Assembly: GCF_022201045.2 (NCBI RefSeq)
Contig: NC_068558.1
Span: forward strand, 4,307,501-4,371,500
Direction: 5' to 3'
DNA from: Citrus sinensis
Taxonomy: Eukaryota; Streptophyta; Magnoliopsida; Sapindales; Rutaceae
DNA length: 64,000 nucleotides
Shown piece by piece: positions 47,482 to 59,040 of this stretch. Below the pieces are notes generated by a model. It made no database searches. It was not told the origin of the DNA and saw only the letters and a list, made by a program, of their open reading frames with translations. A program made the translations under genes and the position numbers. Positions within the stretch are counted from its first letter, which is position 1. Each line of letters starts with the position of its first letter.

Positions 47482-49806
47482 ATGATGAACAACAACAATA
47501 CTCCTATGAAGAACACAGGGACGCTGACAGGTTCACAGAGTATGGCCATGAATAGTCAATCCCATTTGCTATCTCAGACACAAGGGCAAACACGAGATGG
47601 CTCTCACTTTCCCGGCCATTTTCACTTGTCTGAACCCCATGCTCATGCGCTTGCCCAGGCTCAGTATGCTCATGCTCATGCCCAAGCTCAGGCTCATGCT
47701 GCGCATGCTCAATTCCAAGCTCATGTACAATCACAAGGCCACTCACAATCCCAATCTCAATCACAATCCCAATCTCAATCACAATCACAATCCCAATCTC
47801 ATCCCCAGTTGCAAACCCCTAATGCTGGTGGTAATGTTGGGGTGTCATCCCCTGCTGTTTCAACCCCTGGAACTGGGGGCAGTGCCAAGCGGGCTACACA
47901 GAAACCACCTTCTAGGCCTCCTGGTTCGTCATCCAATACAAACACTGGTTCACTGTTTAAAACCATGGAGTTGACCCCGGCTGCTCGTAGAAAGAAACGG
48001 AAGCTTCCGGAGAAGCAAATACCAGATAAAGTTGCTGCTATTTTGCCTGAATGTGCGCTTTATACACAGTTACTTGAATTTGAGGCAAGGGTAGATTCTG
48101 CTTTGGCAAGAAAAAAGATTGATATTCAAGAGTCACTTAAGAATCCTCCCCGTGTTCAAAAGACACTTCGGATGTATGTTTTCAATACCTTTGCAAATCA
48201 GGATGAGACAAGTCCTGAGAAGAAAACTGGAGAAGCCCCATGTTGGTCACTGAAGCTAATAGGGAGGATACTGGAAGATGGGCAAGATCCAGTGTTGGCA
48301 GGACTTATGCAGAAATCAGACACTTCGTATCCAAAATTCTCATCTTTTTTCAAGAAAATTACAATATACTTGGACCAGAGCCTCTATCCTGATAACCATG
48401 TAATCTTATGGGAGAGTGCCCGATCACCTGCACTTCATGAGGGCTTTGAGGTGAAGAGAAAAGGGGACAAGGAATTCACAGCAATTATTAGGATAGAAAT
48501 GAATTATTTTCCTGAAAAATCCAAACTTTCACCTTCTCTGATGGAACTTCTTGGAATTGAGGTTGATACTCGGCCAAGAATTATTGCTGCAATTTGGCAC
48601 TATGTGAAAGTTAAGAAGTTACAGAGCCCAAATGACCCTTCATCCTTCATGTGTGATCCCCCTTTACAGAAAGTATTTGGGGAAGAGAAGATTAAATTTG
48701 CTACGATTTCCCAGAAGATTTCACAGCATTTAATACCTCCACCACCTATACATTTGGAGCACAAGATAAAGCTTTCAGGGAATAGCCCTGCTGGAACTTC
48801 TTGTTATGACATGCTTGTCGATGTGCCTTTTCCACTAGAAAAGGAAATGGCTGCCTTTTTGGCAAACATGGAAAAGAACAAAGAGATTGATGCTTGTGAT
48901 GAACTAATATGTGCTTCTATAAAGAAGATACATGAGCATCGCCGGAGGCGGGCTTTCTTTCTTGGTTTCAGTCAGTCTCCAGGGGAGTTTATTAATGCTT
49001 TAATTGCTTCTCAAAGTAAGGATCTAAAGCTTGTTGCTGGAGACGCTAGCCGTAATCCAGAAAAAGAGTGTCGGTCTGATTTCTTTAATCAGCCATGGTA
49101 AGTTTTATTTAGTTAACATCATTTAATTGTTATTCGTTTTGTGTGTTTCCTTGCGTATGTTTGGTTTGAATTATGTCATGAAGTACTACTTCCTCACCCT
49201 GCTGGCGCAAGTCCATGACATGTTATTTGGTCCATAGACTTGTATTATACAATGTGGCTTCTCTTATTTATGTCACTGTGTAGTATGCTTTCTGTATTGG
49301 AAGAAATTTGCTGTGGTGGCATGGGGAATATTTCATCACGTACATGCTTTAGGATCTTAATCTATTATGGAGTAGCTCGATAATTTTTATTTGTCATTGT
49401 TGTTGAAAACAAAGACAAGAAGATGGTGATTGCTGCCATCTTCATTTGGGTTGTGTCAGCTGCCAGGTGAAAGAACCCACCTGTTCATTTCATATCAGTA
49501 AAGTTGCCTTTTTGATTTTGTCTTTCAATAAAGCAATCATAGAATATTCATTTGGTACCTTATTGTGAGAGCTTCCTTGTACTATTGTTTTCCCTGCTGA
49601 AAATAATCCGTGCTGGTTTATGTTTCTGAAAGAATGAATATATAATAAATTCTTCCAATAAGAAGCATATTCTGACAGTTCTTTTTCTTCCCTTTTTTTG
49701 TGGGTTTGTTGGTGGGGGGTGGTTGTCAAATCTTAGGGTTGAAGACGCTGTCATCCGTTACATGAATCGCAAATCTGCTGGGAGTGATGCTGCTGGAAGC
49801 ACTTAA
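47482..49806 (+). CDS. SWP73: SWI/SNF complex subunit SWP73 (BAF60 type)
   Basis: A core accessory subunit of SWI/SNF chromatin remodellers that bridges transcription factors and the ATPase complex in the nucleus. Two exons, 47482-49097 and 49737-49806, give 1686 nt, 561 residues. The N-terminal 120 residues or so are low complexity: an Ala/His/Gln stretch ([20 protein letters not shown]) then a Ser-Gln repeat. A basic segment, [19 protein letters not shown], precedes the conserved BAF60 region ([31 protein letters not shown]). The SWIB/MDM2-like domain is at about 346-420 ([20 protein letters not shown] through [12 protein letters not shown]). The second exon encodes [20 protein letters not shown]. 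Two adjacent ATGs are possible starts. It is most like Arabidopsis SWP73B. Confidence 0.94.
47736..47808 (+). repeat. Ser-Gln coding minisatellite in SWP73
   Basis: Repeated caatcy/caatcaca 6-12-base units encode a run of alternating Ser and Gln. Imperfect repeats of this kind change length readily by slippage without shifting the frame. Confidence 0.8.
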
Positions 49807-50470
49807 TATGGATACCGTGAATCACTAACAGGTGGTAAATTAACTTCACCGCATCACACTGTTTTCCTTCTCTGATTTGTTGGATAGAGTAGTGGATGCT
49901 GTAGGACCAAAAAGCATACCAAGAAAATTTTCCGGCTGGCATTTTAATCAACTTGCTTAGGTTTTAAAATAGATATTTTTTTTTCCCTTGAGAGAAGGCA
50001 TGTTGCTGTATTATTATTATTTTCGGTTCTATAGTTGTTGTAGGGTTATTTTTTTCTTAGTGATATTGCATATGGAGACTTGGATGCCAATCTGTTTTTC
50101 CATATACCATCTCAAATGCTGTAGAATGTTTATTTTTGTTATTGGTACTAGGGGCTTTTCCAGTTGATGCGAATCCAATTGCTGATGGCGATATGATTTA
50201 GTTCTCAAATTCTTGCATGTTTATCAAGCAAGAAGGAATTTATACTTTTTCTGTTTTCTCATTTCTGATGGATCGGCACAGCTTAACAAACCTTAAGGGC
50301 AACTCCTTTCTCTTGCCTGCGAACTTCTTTGTGACCAGAAACATTTATTTATTTATTTAAAAAAAAAAAAAAAGGGAACGGTGTGAGTCGAGTGACTGGA
50401 GACTTGCAACAGTGAAGATAAGCAATCACTAGTATCATAGTCAGATGCCAAATTTTGAAGTCTAAATTAA

Positions 50471-50732
50471 GGGTGCGTTTGGAATTGAAATTGGGTTGTT
50501 GTAGTTTAAAAGTTACGATACTTAAGTATTTGGTAAATTATGTTAACATGATTTTTTACTTGTATGATAAAAAAATTATTATATCTTTGATATTTTTATT
50601 AAAATTATTATTTAAAATTTATATTTACTGTATATTATTAACTTTTATTTCATAATAGCAGCTTTTTTTTTTTTTTCTACACCAACTGTATCTTAAAATC
50701 TGCAGTACCTCAATCCTAAACAAAACGTAACC
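50471..50732. mobile_element. MITE-like element, copy B of a two-copy family
   Basis: It begins gggtgcgtttggaattg and ends caatcctaaacaaaacgtaacc; the reverse complement of the end (ggttacgttttgtttaggattg) matches the start imperfectly, as in old terminal inverted repeats. The AT-rich interior has no coding capacity and aligns with 34683-34890. Superfamily uncertain (hAT- or Harbinger-like ends). Confidence 0.5.
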
Positions 50733-51446
50733 ATGTATTATTGCAACTACTCTTCACGACATTATGGCACATTTGTGTGACATGGTAAATTCGATGAAAA
50801 TTTGTTTATATTCTTACTTGAGGTATATAATAATTTAGGAGCTTGTAGAAATTGTCTTCACGATGGCTAATCTAAAATTACTTTTAGACATCTATCAATA
50901 ATGTTGCAGCCCTGAAGAGTGTAGTTCCGCTCATGTTGCCTTTAAATCCATTGCTTGTTCAAAATTTGTATGTCTGCATTTTAGAACCGGACTACATCTT
51001 AATTTAGGAATTTTTTAGTCTTTTCTACTTCTTCAAAGGAAGGAGTAAATAAAATGTGAGTCAATTTTGTTTTTAGTCCGATACCTTTATTAGGATTGGT
51101 CAGAATAAAAATAAAAATTCACTTAAGGGACGCCCCTGGGGACATCTTAATTTTGAATTTATGTAATTTGTTTCACAAATTTCGAAAGGGAATTTTTCTA
51201 TATAATTTTAAAGTCCATGCAAGTGTCGTTTTCAAGCCTCTATGAACAAGGCGGTTTTTCCAGTCACTCTTTTGATTATACGATCACGGAAGCAAATGTT
51301 TTGGTTGGAAGAAGACAGAGACGAAGATTGAACTTGAAGAAAATTGATTTTGAATGACCGACTATTTTAATTAAATTAGCTTCAAGAATCTTTCTTACTT
51401 GGCATTTGAGGCTCTCACTTCTCTTGAATTTTAAAATAAATTTTAG

Positions 51447-51650
51447 TAGCGTTTGTTTATTTGTTAAATATGTGAATGGATCTAAAGTTTTTCAGGGATA
51501 TGAAAGGGTCTAAATACTAATATTTGAATAATATGTTTATTTTTTTTAATATCAGAGCATAAAAGGCATCTTATTTGTTTTTTAAATTAAAAATATGTCA
51601 AACATGGTTATTTGACATTTATATCCTTGTAAATCAAAATTAAAAAAAAA
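51447..51650. mobile_element. Possible partial relative of the 55.4-kb MITE
   Basis: Starts tagcgtttgtttatttg and shares with the 55444 element the blocks aataatatgtttattttttt, a ttgtttttt run, aaaatatgt and acattNatatcctt. The right end is not identifiable, so it is probably truncated or decayed. Confidence 0.3.
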
Positions 51651-52922
51651 GATTAAATTTTATAATTTAAGGAATAAATATATTTTATAAATATATATTT
51701 TTAGAGTATAATATTTACTTCTTATTAAAATATTTTCCTATTTGCGGACAACCAACGAGGGATGATCATAATAAGGTTTATAAGTCGTTTTCAGATGCAA
51801 TTGAAGGTAAAGAGGGAAGATTTCGTGAGACTCTGTCATGAATGTTTATTTTTTATATTCAAATATAGATGTCCAAAAAATTAGACATAAATTTAAAAAA
51901 AAATTAAAAAAAAGTAAGAAGAATGAAGACGTAAATTTTACAAAAGGTAAACAAGAAAGAACCCCTCAGTTGTCTAGTTTGACCAACTCTTTTCCTCGTG
52001 TGTTTGACTCCAGTGGTTCGAGCAAGCTGCATATTATATTTAATATTTATATGCAAAAGTCTATTAAATAACAAATTTAGGAGAAGTACTCTTAACAAAT
52101 TTAATATGTTGAAAGTTTATAAACCACATGAATTATGGAGTCAAAATGCATGTCAATTTAAATTCATACCAACATTTTGACTACTAATTAATTTTTAATC
52201 ATTTTGTCCTATACAATGAATAAACCAGTATGATTTTTGTCACATTTAACTTCTATATAATTCCTTTACCAAACTTTTTTTAAAAAGAAAAAAAGTCAAA
52301 AAATCTATAGAATTAGATATTAAAATCATACCAATAAGCACTAAAATCAAGTCGTAAAATCGTTTTCATTGACTAATTTCATCACAGCAAGCAAAGTTTG
52401 AAAGTAGAATATTATCCGGTCAATATTTCTACCACGGGTTGTGATACGAAGGATCTCTCTAACCAAAAGAAAAGCAGCATAATACATGATACGCCACGAT
52501 TTAGTAATAATGAAATTGCCCATCACGCAAAAGAACTAGTCCTATTTACTCCACATATAAAAAAATTTCGAGCAAATTTTATCCAATTATCACAACCAAT
52601 TGACCAAAAATAAAATAAAAATAAAATCCAAATCTACAAAATATGAGTTAAAAAATGATAATAAAAAAAAAACTGCATTTTAGTTTAAGTTGGGTTTTTT
52701 TTTTTTCCTCAATACATATTATTCTATCGTATGGCCTTTTTTTTGTCATGTCTGTATTTGCTCTCGTGTAATTAAATGAAAAATAGACGTGAGTTGCAAC
52801 GAAAATTCAACAAAAAAAAGATAACAATATACACCAAAACAATCAAAGGCTTAATTTGCCGTCATTTTATAAACAAAATAAAAATAAGGCCTCCTAATTT
52901 GTCCACCACTTACATTACAAGT

Positions 52923-54443
52923 TTACAACCACTCATTAATTCTTTTGCGGACTAAAACTTTTAGCCCGCCAATCATATGACCCGTCAACAAAGGAACAAA
53001 AACCGGCTGATTCCCACTGACGGGTTTGATCTCGAACCGCCTGAGTACCGAACCAACCACGTACTTCATTTGGATAAACGCCATCTCCTTACCGAGACAA
53101 ACCCTCGGACCGGCCTGAAAGACCGGGAACTTGTACGGACTGACAGGCTTCAAAACCCGGTTCTCCCACTCTTCGCCCAGGTCATCGAGCCATCGGTCCG
53201 GTTTAAACTCCAGGCGATCCTTCCCCCACAACGTCTCCATCCTTCCCATCCCGTACGGCATATACGTCACTCTGTCTCCCTTCCTCACCGGGGTCCCGTC
53301 CGGCAACACGTCATAGGCGGCGGCGTGCTTGGAGTCCCATGCAACCGGAGGGTAAAGCCTCATGGACTCGCACAGGCAGGCTTTCAAGAAATTCATCTCC
53401 TTGAGAGTTTCAAAGTCCAATGCCCTTGCCCTTCCGATGTTATTTTTATCAGTCACTAGTTTCACTTCATCCACAATCGCCCTCTCTACGGCTTCGTTTT
53501 GAGACAGCAGCCAGAAAAGCCACGTCATGGCCGCTGAGGTGGTGTCTCTTCCCGCCATAATGAAGCTAATGGCCATGTCCCTCGCAACTTGCTCGCCGTG
53601 TCCAGCTGATAACAATCTCGACAGAAGATCGCCACCCTCGTCACCGTTAACGCTGTTGTTCTCCTTCTTGTTTCGAATGATTTCCATGACGGATTCGTGA
53701 ACGAGATTGACTGACTCTTTGAGCTTCTTCTCAGAGCCCATGTTCAAGAGTCGTTTGATTTTCCAAACGAGGAACACCGGGGCCATCCCTCGCATCGCAC
53801 TGATCTCAGAAGCTGCATCAAAAGCTTTCACGAGGGGCGGCAATGGTTGCGAATGATCCAAGCAAAACGGGTCAGTGCCCAAAGAGACTTTACACACAAC
53901 ATCAAATGCGAACCTCCTCAAAATATCTTGGAAGTCCAACACTCTTCTGCTCTCCGCAGCTTCTTCAAGCATCGGTATGAGACGATCATCAACTTCCTGT
54001 TGGAGCGTTTTTACGGTGAATTCTCTCAACGACTTTGCGCTGAACTCGTGGCTAGCAAGCTTGCGCTGCATGCTCCACAACTCTCCGTCGACGTTAAATA
54101 TCCCGCAGCCGAGAAGGTCGCCGAGGATCTCAGTGAAGGGCCTGCCTTTAGGGAAGTTAGTGAAATTGGACTTGAGCATGTACTCAACGTTCGCCGGATT
54201 AGCCGTCACAATCGTGCGGCGAGCGCCGAGGCGTTGCACTATAATGGTCTGAGTTGGTGACTGTGACAGAAGATCAGTGTACCAGTTCAAAAGTTGATGG
54301 CGGTTTCTGTAAAAGGAAACTAAGCAACCGATGAAGGGGTAAGAAGGAGGGTGATGATCGCGATGACAAGTAGTAATAGTAGTAGAAGATGAGAAAACGA
54401 AAAACCCTAAAGAGAGTAAGAGAAAGAAGAAAATGAACATCAT
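52923..54443 (-). CDS. Cytochrome P450, CYP94 family (CYP94B-like)
   Basis: A 506-residue single-exon P450. An N-terminal hydrophobic anchor (about 1-22) places it on the ER membrane. Motifs seen: I-helix AGRDTTSAAMTW, K-helix ESMR, PYGMGRMETLWG, and haem loop FQAGPRVCLGKE with Cys449 as the haem ligand. The C-terminal half (YKFPVFQAGPRVCLGKEMAF, KYVVGSVLRRFEI, VFVPLLTGHM) fits CYP94B best; CYP94C is the alternative. CYP94B enzymes omega-hydroxylate jasmonoyl-isoleucine and so damp jasmonate signalling; other CYP94 members oxidise fatty acids. Position next to the STEEP1/DUF167 and SAP genes mirrors CYP94B1 (At5g63450) in Arabidopsis. Substrate is inferred. Plus-strand frames across the gene are shadows. 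Confidence 0.93.
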   Translation of the reverse strand: MMFIFFFLLLSLGFFVFSSSTTITTCHRDHHPPSYPFIGCLVSFYRNRHQLLNWYTDLLSQSPTQTIIVQRLGARRTIVTANPANVEYMLKSNFTNFPKGRPFTEILGDLLGCGIFNVDGELWSMQRKLASHEFSAKSLREFTVKTLQQEVDDRLIPMLEEAAESRRVLDFQDILRRFAFDVVCKVSLGTDPFCLDHSQPLPPLVKAFDAASEISAMRGMAPVFLVWKIKRLLNMGSEKKLKESVNLVHESVMEIIRNKKENNSVNGDEGGDLLSRLLSAGHGEQVARDMAISFIMAGRDTTSAAMTWLFWLLSQNEAVERAIVDEVKLVTDKNNIGRARALDFETLKEMNFLKACLCESMRLYPPVAWDSKHAAAYDVLPDGTPVRKGDRVTYMPYGMGRMETLWGKDRLEFKPDRWLDDLGEEWENRVLKPVSPYKFPVFQAGPRVCLGKEMAFIQMKYVVGSVLRRFEIKPVSGNQPVFVPLLTGHMIGGLKVLVRKRINEWL

Positions 54444-54742
54444 TGCTAATCTCGTTTGAAGCCTAAAGGTTTTGCAATTGATTGTTTGTTTGATCTTTGA
54501 AGAGAGTATGTGTTTCTCTCTGTGTGTGTGTGTGTGTGTGTGTGTGTATACACATATATATGCGGCGCTGGTCCTGATGTGGTGGGTATACGTGACATAA
54601 TGTGCAACCCCATGCGGGGTTTTATTATATACACGTAAATGAATTACCTACCGATCGACTACTACGGTGCTTGTCTTTTTTCTTTTGTTTTGTTTTGTTT
54701 TGGAAAGAGACAAGAGACCTGGTCCTTTTTTGTCACGTGGGT
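54444..54742 (-). promoter_or_regulatory. CYP94 promoter: TATA box, (TG)n leader repeat, G-box
   Basis: On the minus strand a TATATATG box sits at 54560-54554, about 110 bases before the ATG. A (TG/CA)n run of 13-14 units at 54521-54547 lies between it and the ATG, so it probably falls in or next to the 5' UTR. A G-box, CACGTG, at 54734-54739 is about 295 bases upstream; this is the MYC2-type site expected in jasmonate-responsive genes. Regulation is inferred from motifs. Confidence 0.5.
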
Positions 54743-55443
54743 AATCTATTTTCGAGGTTCTAATAGGAAGAGGACAACTTTGTTTGGGGGGGTTGGGGGG
54801 GGGCGCGTTCGGTTTTGTCATTTTGACTTGACTGGAACCTTGTTATGGTTATTCTTTTTTATATGGAATGCCCTATCTACTAAGAAATGACTGCACTTTT
54901 AATTTAATTTGCTCCACCGAGATGGATACGGGGATTTGAGCTATCTTTAGTTTAAAAATGAGTAGATTTTCACTATCATTTAATTAGGTTTATGCGTAAT
55001 AAAAGATGCACAAAGATGGACTTGTCAAGTTGGGATATAAAGTTGATTTTAACAAGTTATTATCAATAATTACAATGTGTTTATTGCTAGTTAACTCTTT
55101 AGACAAAATACAACTTAAAACAGTCACGCTAGCGTGCTACCATGGTGGATTAAGCAGTTATGGTCAAATTATTTTAGATTCACGTAATATCAAAATGCAA
55201 TATAAAGGTTAAAAAAAAAAATAGTGACAAAATGGTGGCAATAATAAACAAAAAAAACGACATCTTTTTGGTAGTTAAGTATAAAAACACCTTCACTTTG
55301 AGTTTATTCATACCATATCGTTTTGTCGCAATTCGTTGTGTTTATCATTTTTCATATCAGAAGGAATCCAAAAAAAAAAAAAGATTTAAAATGAGTGTTG
55401 AGACCTGGGTTGTGATGGCTATGACATAACTCACTCGGATTTA

Positions 55444-56060
55444 GGTGGCATTTATTTTTTTGTCTGAAATCTGAATAGACCTAAATTAGTCTGAATTCTG
55501 AATAAATCTGAATGTCTGAATCTAAATAATATGTTTATTTTTTCGTCTAAATCTCGAAAAATAAGTATTAAGTTGTTTGTTTTTTTCAACTTAAAAAACT
55601 GAAAATATGTACTTTTACATTTGTATCCTTATTAAATTTGAATGTCAAATAAATACTATATTAAATGCCATAATATTTTAACATTTATAAGTAAAACTAT
55701 ATTCAAGTGAATACATATTTATTTTGGAATTTTAATATATAAAATACCATAAATTTTAAATTTTATCGGATATAATATAAGAAAAAAAAATGGATATCTT
55801 TATATGGGGTAAATTTCTATGGGTGAGTTTTGAGATAGGCATGAAAAATAAATTATAAAGCAGGGATATTTTTGACATTAGTAAGTAATTGACTTAATTT
55901 AGATTTCTCCATTCAGTAAAAAGCCAAAAAAATTAGCTTATTTTATTAAGTCAAAATTATCTAAAAAGTCTCATTAAGTTATAAAAATAAACACCTCTAA
56001 TTAACTTAATTAATTAAGTTAAATCACTTTAAGTCATTAAGTTAAAAAATAAACGCCACC
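55444..56060. mobile_element. PIF/Harbinger-type (Tourist-like) MITE, 617 bp
   Basis: The left end GGTGGCATTTATTTTTTT is matched by the right end read in reverse complement, GGTGGCGTTTATTTTTTA. The element is flanked on both sides by TTA (55441-55443 and 56061-56063), the 3-base target duplication of PIF/Harbinger elements. The interior is AT-rich with no transposase frame, so it depends on transposase supplied from elsewhere. Confidence 0.75.
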
Positions 56061-56569
56061 TTAGTCTATTAGAAATTTGTTTAGAGGTTAATTATTTATA
56101 CATATATAGAAATGATGATTCAATGAGTCACGTTGCTCGTATTACTTACAAAATACGGTTTATACAAATGGCACATTTCTGCAGCACATCGTAAATAGAA
56201 ATAGAATAGCATTTGTGAATTAACCTGGCGGTACTCATGAAAACGTGATATTATTGGGGGTTTTCGAATTTGTGATATGGAAAGATCGAGTGCCGACATT
56301 TAGGTTTTAAACCAATATCCAGAAATTATGACCGTAAAAAAAGCATGTACTTAAAAGTCTTTCAATTTCGTAACCTATGCCACACACGCATTCACGATAT
56401 TTACTGTAGCGCACGTGCAGAGGGAGAAAGCCGAATAATGGATGAGAAGGAAGCATACCAAAAATTTGTGGGTAACGTTAACAGACTGTCACTAAAAGTC
56501 TAAAAGTGCAAGAAAGTTTTGGGTCATTGAAAAATGAATGAAAAATAGAAAGTAACACATTATTAGTTA

Positions 56570-56585
56570 GGGGGGGGGGGGGGGG
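56570..56585. repeat. 16-base poly-G tract
   Basis: Intergenic G homopolymer following tattagtta. Confidence 0.85.
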
Positions 56586-56828
56586 ATTTCACAGGCATAG
56601 TTGATACTGACATATCACAATGTCGGGTTTCAAATTAATTAAATTATTAAAAGCAAGCTTACATTTTTCATTTTCAACGTGATCTCTGTGGCTATATATT
56701 GAGTGTATAGGCATGCAGTCATGCAGGTGTAGGACTGCAGTAGCCACTGTAGCTAAGTACGTGTAAATGCTCTGTGTGTGTGTATATACACATAACTTTT
56801 CAAAAATATTTACTAGGCAGCGGTCATG

Positions 56829-56952
56829 GTAGAGCTATTCTTTCGTAGAGCACTGATGATAACCGTCAGGTAATAATAATAATGAGTACAAATTTAATAT
56901 TTATTTATATGATTGTACGATTATCATCGACGCTTTATAGTAGAACAATTTC
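56829..56952. mobile_element. Imperfect hairpin, possible small MITE
   Basis: The left arm (gagctattctttcgtagagc then actgatgataaccgt) resembles the reverse complement of the right arm (aattgttctactataaagcg then tcgatgataatcgt). There is no coding capacity, and no confirmed target-site duplication. Confidence 0.35.
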
Positions 56953-59040
56953 AACATAACTGAACTTTTTTTACTGAACAAATGTTATAAGAAATAATTG
57001 ACTAAAAAATTTCATTTTTAGTTGAAAGAAAATGACCAAAGCATACTTGTATGTCTAATTATATACTTATACACGACTGATTTTTAAATAATAATTATTT
57101 TACACACATAATATTTATTTACTCAACTTTTTCATGAGTGTGATTTTATTTTTCAATGTCAGACACCTTAAGAAGGTATCATTCAATATTAACACAAATT
57201 TTCAAATAGGGTCATTATTAATTTATTTATAAATCTTATCTGTAGTCGACATGATCTATCCTCAACTTAGATGTCGATACGTAAAATGACAAATCTGTCA
57301 AAAAAAATTAACTTGAAGCAGCGTGAGCTCAGTGTGTGGAGTCTGCGGGTCTACCCCCACAAAATTCCAACAGTTCAACATCTGGCTAGGCCTAGGCAGG
57401 AGGAGTCAATAGCCGCAACTGAAAAAGGGCACGTGAATGTTTAAACGCACGTTTTAATTTGCTTTACCAGGGAATGTCGGGGACTCGTGATTCGTTTGCC
57501 ATTTGTACAGTAGCAGCTTATCTTATCTTTTAATGGCCGTTGTCATTTTGTCTTCCAAAAAAAAAAAAACCTCTTACAGTGGATTACAGACACTGACAAG
57601 GCCCAACTAGCAAGATCTTGAAGGCTCAATGTAAGAACAGTGGTCGTTCGCCGCAATGCGGATTCGCACAATCAACGAAGTGACGTTCCATTATTTTTCT
57701 CTCCATATTTATAAATAAAACGGCGTGGAATTTATTACCCTGAAGTCTGTTTGGCACTCAGCTTTAATTTTTTCTTAAAAAAAAAAAAAACATATACGTA
57801 GATAATTCGTTTTGGTATAGACAATGCGTATGAACCGAAATTCGAGCCATAATAAGAAATTGTAATTGACGAATTGAAAATTTTGTTTCTACTTTTGATA
57901 TTGTTGCAGTAGCCACCTGTATCGGTAGCCATCGTGAAACCGCGCAAGCAATCTTGGCAAAATCTTGGGCCTAATAGAGCAAGTGAAAGCAACCACTAAC
58001 CAATCCATGCGCGGCGCCGTCCACAGACTACTACAACTTCTTCGTGGTAGGTTTTTCACACGTGGTTTTATTTTTGGCGATTATAATTAATGCGATCTTA
58101 ACGTGCCCAAGCGGCCACGTTGCACGATTAATGGGCATCCAGTTCCTGGCTTGTAATTTATAATTAAATACGCACGTGCAATGCTGGCAAGAAAGAAGCA
58201 TGCTTATAATGATAATCCCAGCACGTTCCTTAATTCTTAAAAGTGTGATGAAAAAGGAGACACGCACAAACCCTGTTAACATTTTCATAAAGTTGAATGA
58301 GTCCACATCCCTCATGGGCCATTTCTTGGATTGCGTATCCCAATACTCTTCGTCTTCACTAACCTCGTATGGACAGCCAATCCCCCATTGACATTTGACA
58401 CAGAGATTTTAAACGACGCAAACTGCCAATCCCAGTTGATCGAGAGATTTTCTCGGACGCTGTCAATGTGTTATACGTCGCCGTGATAATGCCTAATTGT
58501 GATGCTTCTTTTCATTGAAGCTTCCTTTTCAAACTGCTTGATACCGCCAATGCTTGACACAGGTGAATACTTACATGTACAAGTACAACCAACTGATAAA
58601 ATTATAACAATTACATGTGTACAATTCTCTATACAATGTCATTACTTGATCAGATAGTTGAATATAAATTAGATCCAATGTGCGACAGATTCGCCGACTT
58701 AAGACCTTCAGCTTCAATAGATGGATAAACACTGCATATAAAACAATTTCAGAATTTCTCCTCTTTTGGCCATTATTAAAGTACTTGCAAGAGAGGGGGT
58801 TAAAAAAAAAATCATCATTAAGCAAAAGCACAAATAAGCCTGTACTTAACACAAAACCACAAAATTTAGGTTTTAGAAAAAAGTTTGTCGTTATCTCAGT
58901 ACAAATTACAACTACTTCCAGAAACACTACTTGTAAGATACATTGGGCCCTTATCCAAGGTTTACACAAAAAAATTGATAAGTCTTCTACTAGATGCATC
59001 ACATGCAGAGAGCAATTTGGCCCTCCTCTTTCAACTGTAC

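Larger units (their letters stand above)
49807..52922. other. SWP73 3' UTR and AT-rich intergenic DNA
   Basis: 3' UTR runs to perhaps 50250. MITE remnants are at 50471-50732 and about 51447-51650. The remainder is AT-rich, leading into the CYP94 3' UTR near 52870. The frames at 51838-52613 are low-complexity AT-rich sequences with no recognised domain. Confidence 0.45.
54743..59040. other. Intergenic region, about 4.3 kb
   Basis: AT-rich DNA holding the MITE at 55444-56060, an imperfect hairpin at 56829-56952 and a poly-G tract at 56570-56585. Several CACGTG cores (near 56414, 57431, 58058 and 58152) are scattered with no gene beside them except the SAP gene's 3' end. The 143-codon minus-strand frame at 58571-59002 is not a recognised protein. 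Confidence 0.45.

Noticed and set aside
47504-47974. Alternative frames (94 and 125 codons) within SWP73 exon 1
   Set aside because: They arise from the CAA/TCA repeat read in other frames and have no known domain.
52977-54260. Plus-strand frames of 125-160 codons across the P450
   Set aside because: They lie antisense to a complete CYP94 reading frame; GC-rich coding DNA leaves the other strand open by chance.
58571-59002. 143-codon minus-strand frame next to the SAP gene
   Set aside because: Low-complexity hydrophobic translation of AT-rich DNA downstream of the SAP stop; no family resemblance.
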